Assembly (NCBI GenBank): GCA_034509425.1
Contig: JAVTVJ010000040.1
Coordinates: 5,319,001 to 5,383,000, forward strand
Direction of reading: 5' to 3'
DNA: 64,000 bases
DNA from: Eopsaltria australis
Lineage: Eukaryota; Chordata; Aves; Passeriformes; Petroicidae
Shown here: in pieces, positions 62,693 to 64,000 of the stretch
Position numbering within the stretch: position 1 is the stretch's first letter
Layout: each line of letters opens with the position of its first letter
Notes under the pieces: model-generated
What the model saw: only the letters and a program-made list of their open reading frames with translations
Database searches by the model: none
Told to the model about the DNA's origin: nothing
Program-made: the position numbers and the translations under genes

Positions 62693-64000
62693 AAATACCT
62701 GGTTCAAGTGTAACCTACAATACTTTACAAAGTACGTGTGAAAGCTTTCTTAGATCTGTAGTGCTGTTTGCAAGGTAGGAACTACCTACTTCATCCGCTT
62801 TGCAGGTTTTGTGAATCTGTCGTTTTCAGTGTATTAATCTTCCATAATCCTGAGATTATTAATTCCTGAGAATTGCTATTGTAAATGCCCAGACGCAGTC
62901 CTTCAGAAAGTTTTGTGTCTTTTGACTCATACCTCAGACATTCACAGAAGTCAGTGTGGAATAGGAGGGTTAGGACTTTGATCCTTTTTGTCTGATATTT
63001 TGTCTCTTCCTCGTTGTCACTACTTTTGAGGTGTGACCAAAAACCCTACTATTTTCTGTCCGTATTCTCCATTTCCACTAAATTTTCCAGTTATCTGTAT
63101 AGGCTAGTTGGAGCTGCCACACCTTTTTTGAGGTGGATGTATGCCCTCATCAACATAACTTCCTGCTTAGAATTTGATTTTATATTAGTAGTGACATTCT
63201 TTCAAAACTGCAACAAGAACATGGAAGAAAAAGAATAAATTAAATTGCTCTTGATATGATGCACTTTCAAAGTTCTTCCAAGTAGTTCATAAATGGTAAT
63301 TAATATGAGAATTCAGCTTCCAAAAATAATTTTTATGTAGTTTCATATCATATCATAATCTCTTTACTTGGGAAAAGTTAACTGAAACCATTTTATATTG
63401 GTTAGAAAAAAGAACTTCAGTTTCTATGCTGCATGTTAATAGCCTAATCTTTTTTTCTTTCACCAATGGCCAGAATGGATGTAGTTGCTTTCTCAATGTC
63501 CTTGTTGTCTTTCCTTATACTTTGTTGGGTTTCTCCCTTTGCCTTGCAGTGTCTATATTCTTGGACAAGTAGGAAAGGTTTTTCTATATTAACTCTTTGA
63601 TTGCAGTAGCTTTTGAGTCAGTGTGGTTTTTTTTTCCTGTTAGATATGCACTGTGTTTTCCCAGGGGAATAAATTTTGAGAGCAATATGCCATCAACAGA
63701 GTTTGGAGTCTCTTTTAGTTATATTCAAGTATAAGAAATTATGAGAGTGTTCTTTGAATTGGAAAAAAAACCCAACAAAACCTGCAGAATAGGCTGTAGC
63801 ATATAAACATCACTTTCCTCATTTCTCCATCTAGAAAAGTCAGGGAGATAGTGATAGGGAAGATGCCAATACAGAGCAGGCCAGGACATCTAAAATGTTT
63901 CTTAAAAATCTGTAGATACTTTGAATGTAGATTTTAAATGTTTTTTAAGAAATTGCACATTTTTTTATTTCACTCTCCCATAGTTTTAGCTTTGTACAGC

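Larger units (their letters stand above)
7600..64000 (+). other. ASCC3: ASCC3 gene, 5' part; continues beyond window
   Basis: ASCC3 is a large (about 2,200 residues in vertebrates) Ski2-like helicase with two cassettes. With ASCC1, ASCC2 and TRIP4 it forms the ASC-1 complex. It unwinds DNA for ALKBH3 in alkylation repair, and in the cytoplasm it splits collided ribosomes. Seven coding exons in this window splice in phase into 1,422 bases, or 474 codons, with no stop and consensus acceptors throughout. Recognisable stretches include MALPRLTGALRSFSNVT at the start, MFGPFPSSSATAACNA, FELLGPEG, ENAKPNYGCQVTIQSEQEK and KIHYPHVYDS. The first helicase cassette would begin in the next exon, outside the window. 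Intron sizes here are 13.9, 0.72, 2.9, 21.4, 2.8, 0.72, 0.55 and more than 11.9 kb. Identification is from recalled similarity to vertebrate ASCC3 and is very secure. Confidence 0.95.
52119..64000 (+). other. ASCC3: ASCC3 intron 8 (open-ended)
   Basis: More than 11.9 kb, phase 0. I looked for the next exon (expected to continue after DLDE and soon encode a Walker A GAGKT) and found none. It holds a CR1 at 62330-62692, an A/T homopolymer tract at 58720-58743 and a short direct repeat at 60513-60557. The rest (52119-62329 and 62693-64000) is AT-rich with no recognisable gene. Confidence 0.8.

Noticed and set aside
52119..64000. Search for the next ASCC3 exon (helicase Walker A)
   Set aside because: No frame continuing after DLDE and no GAGKT-coding stretch with flanking splice sites was found; the window probably ends inside intron 8.
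1..64000. CRISPR array, operon, prophage or other prokaryotic system
   Set aside because: The spliced vertebrate gene and CR1/LTR repeats show this is animal nuclear DNA; no regularly spaced repeat array or dense coding is present.

Overview
This looks like nuclear DNA from a bird, probably a songbird or another neoavian lineage. The reasons are several 5'-truncated CR1 LINE copies with the typical avian 3' end, avian endogenous-retrovirus LTRs, AT-rich intronic DNA, and a split vertebrate gene with clean GT-AG introns. The species call is an inference from repeat families and cannot be checked here.

The only gene I can support is the 5' part of ASCC3 (activating signal cointegrator 1 complex subunit 3), on the + strand. 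ASCC3 is the large Ski2-like DNA/RNA helicase of the ASC-1 complex. It acts in alkylation-damage repair with ALKBH3 and in rescue of collided ribosomes. A CpG-island promoter with a non-coding first exon lies at about 7.34-8.2 kb. A 13.9-kb first intron follows, then seven coding exons: 21647-21736, 22458-22608, 25464-26047, 47491-47611, 50375-50582, 51300-51441 and 51993-52118. They join in frame without a break and encode residues 1-474, the N-terminal region that binds ASCC2 plus the linker leading to the first helicase cassette. The cassette itself (Walker A and onward) lies beyond the window; from 52119 to 64000 I see only intron.

Layout: 1-7339 is intergenic DNA upstream of ASCC3. It holds a CR1 copy whose tail has grown into a 230-bp microsatellite, a decayed ERV LTR, an intact solo LTR with a perfect 6-bp target-site duplication, and a second CR1 copy that ends at the edge of the CpG island. 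Intron 1 (to 21592) holds a CR1, a degraded ERVL-like LTR and a CR1 stub. Introns 2 and 3 are short and show no recognisable repeat. Intron 4 (26048-47490) is the longest complete one and holds two CR1 copies in opposite orientation plus an LTR with an internal tandem array of about 46-50 bp. Introns 5-7 are short. Intron 8 is open-ended and holds one CR1.

I did not find an undescribed multi-gene system. The points most worth a second look are the overlapping upstream ORF at the ASCC3 start codon, the weak donor of coding exon 3 with a stop two codons into the intron, the likely recent solo LTR upstream of the promoter, and the inverted CR1 pair in intron 4. I saw no tRNA, rRNA, CRISPR array or second protein-coding gene.
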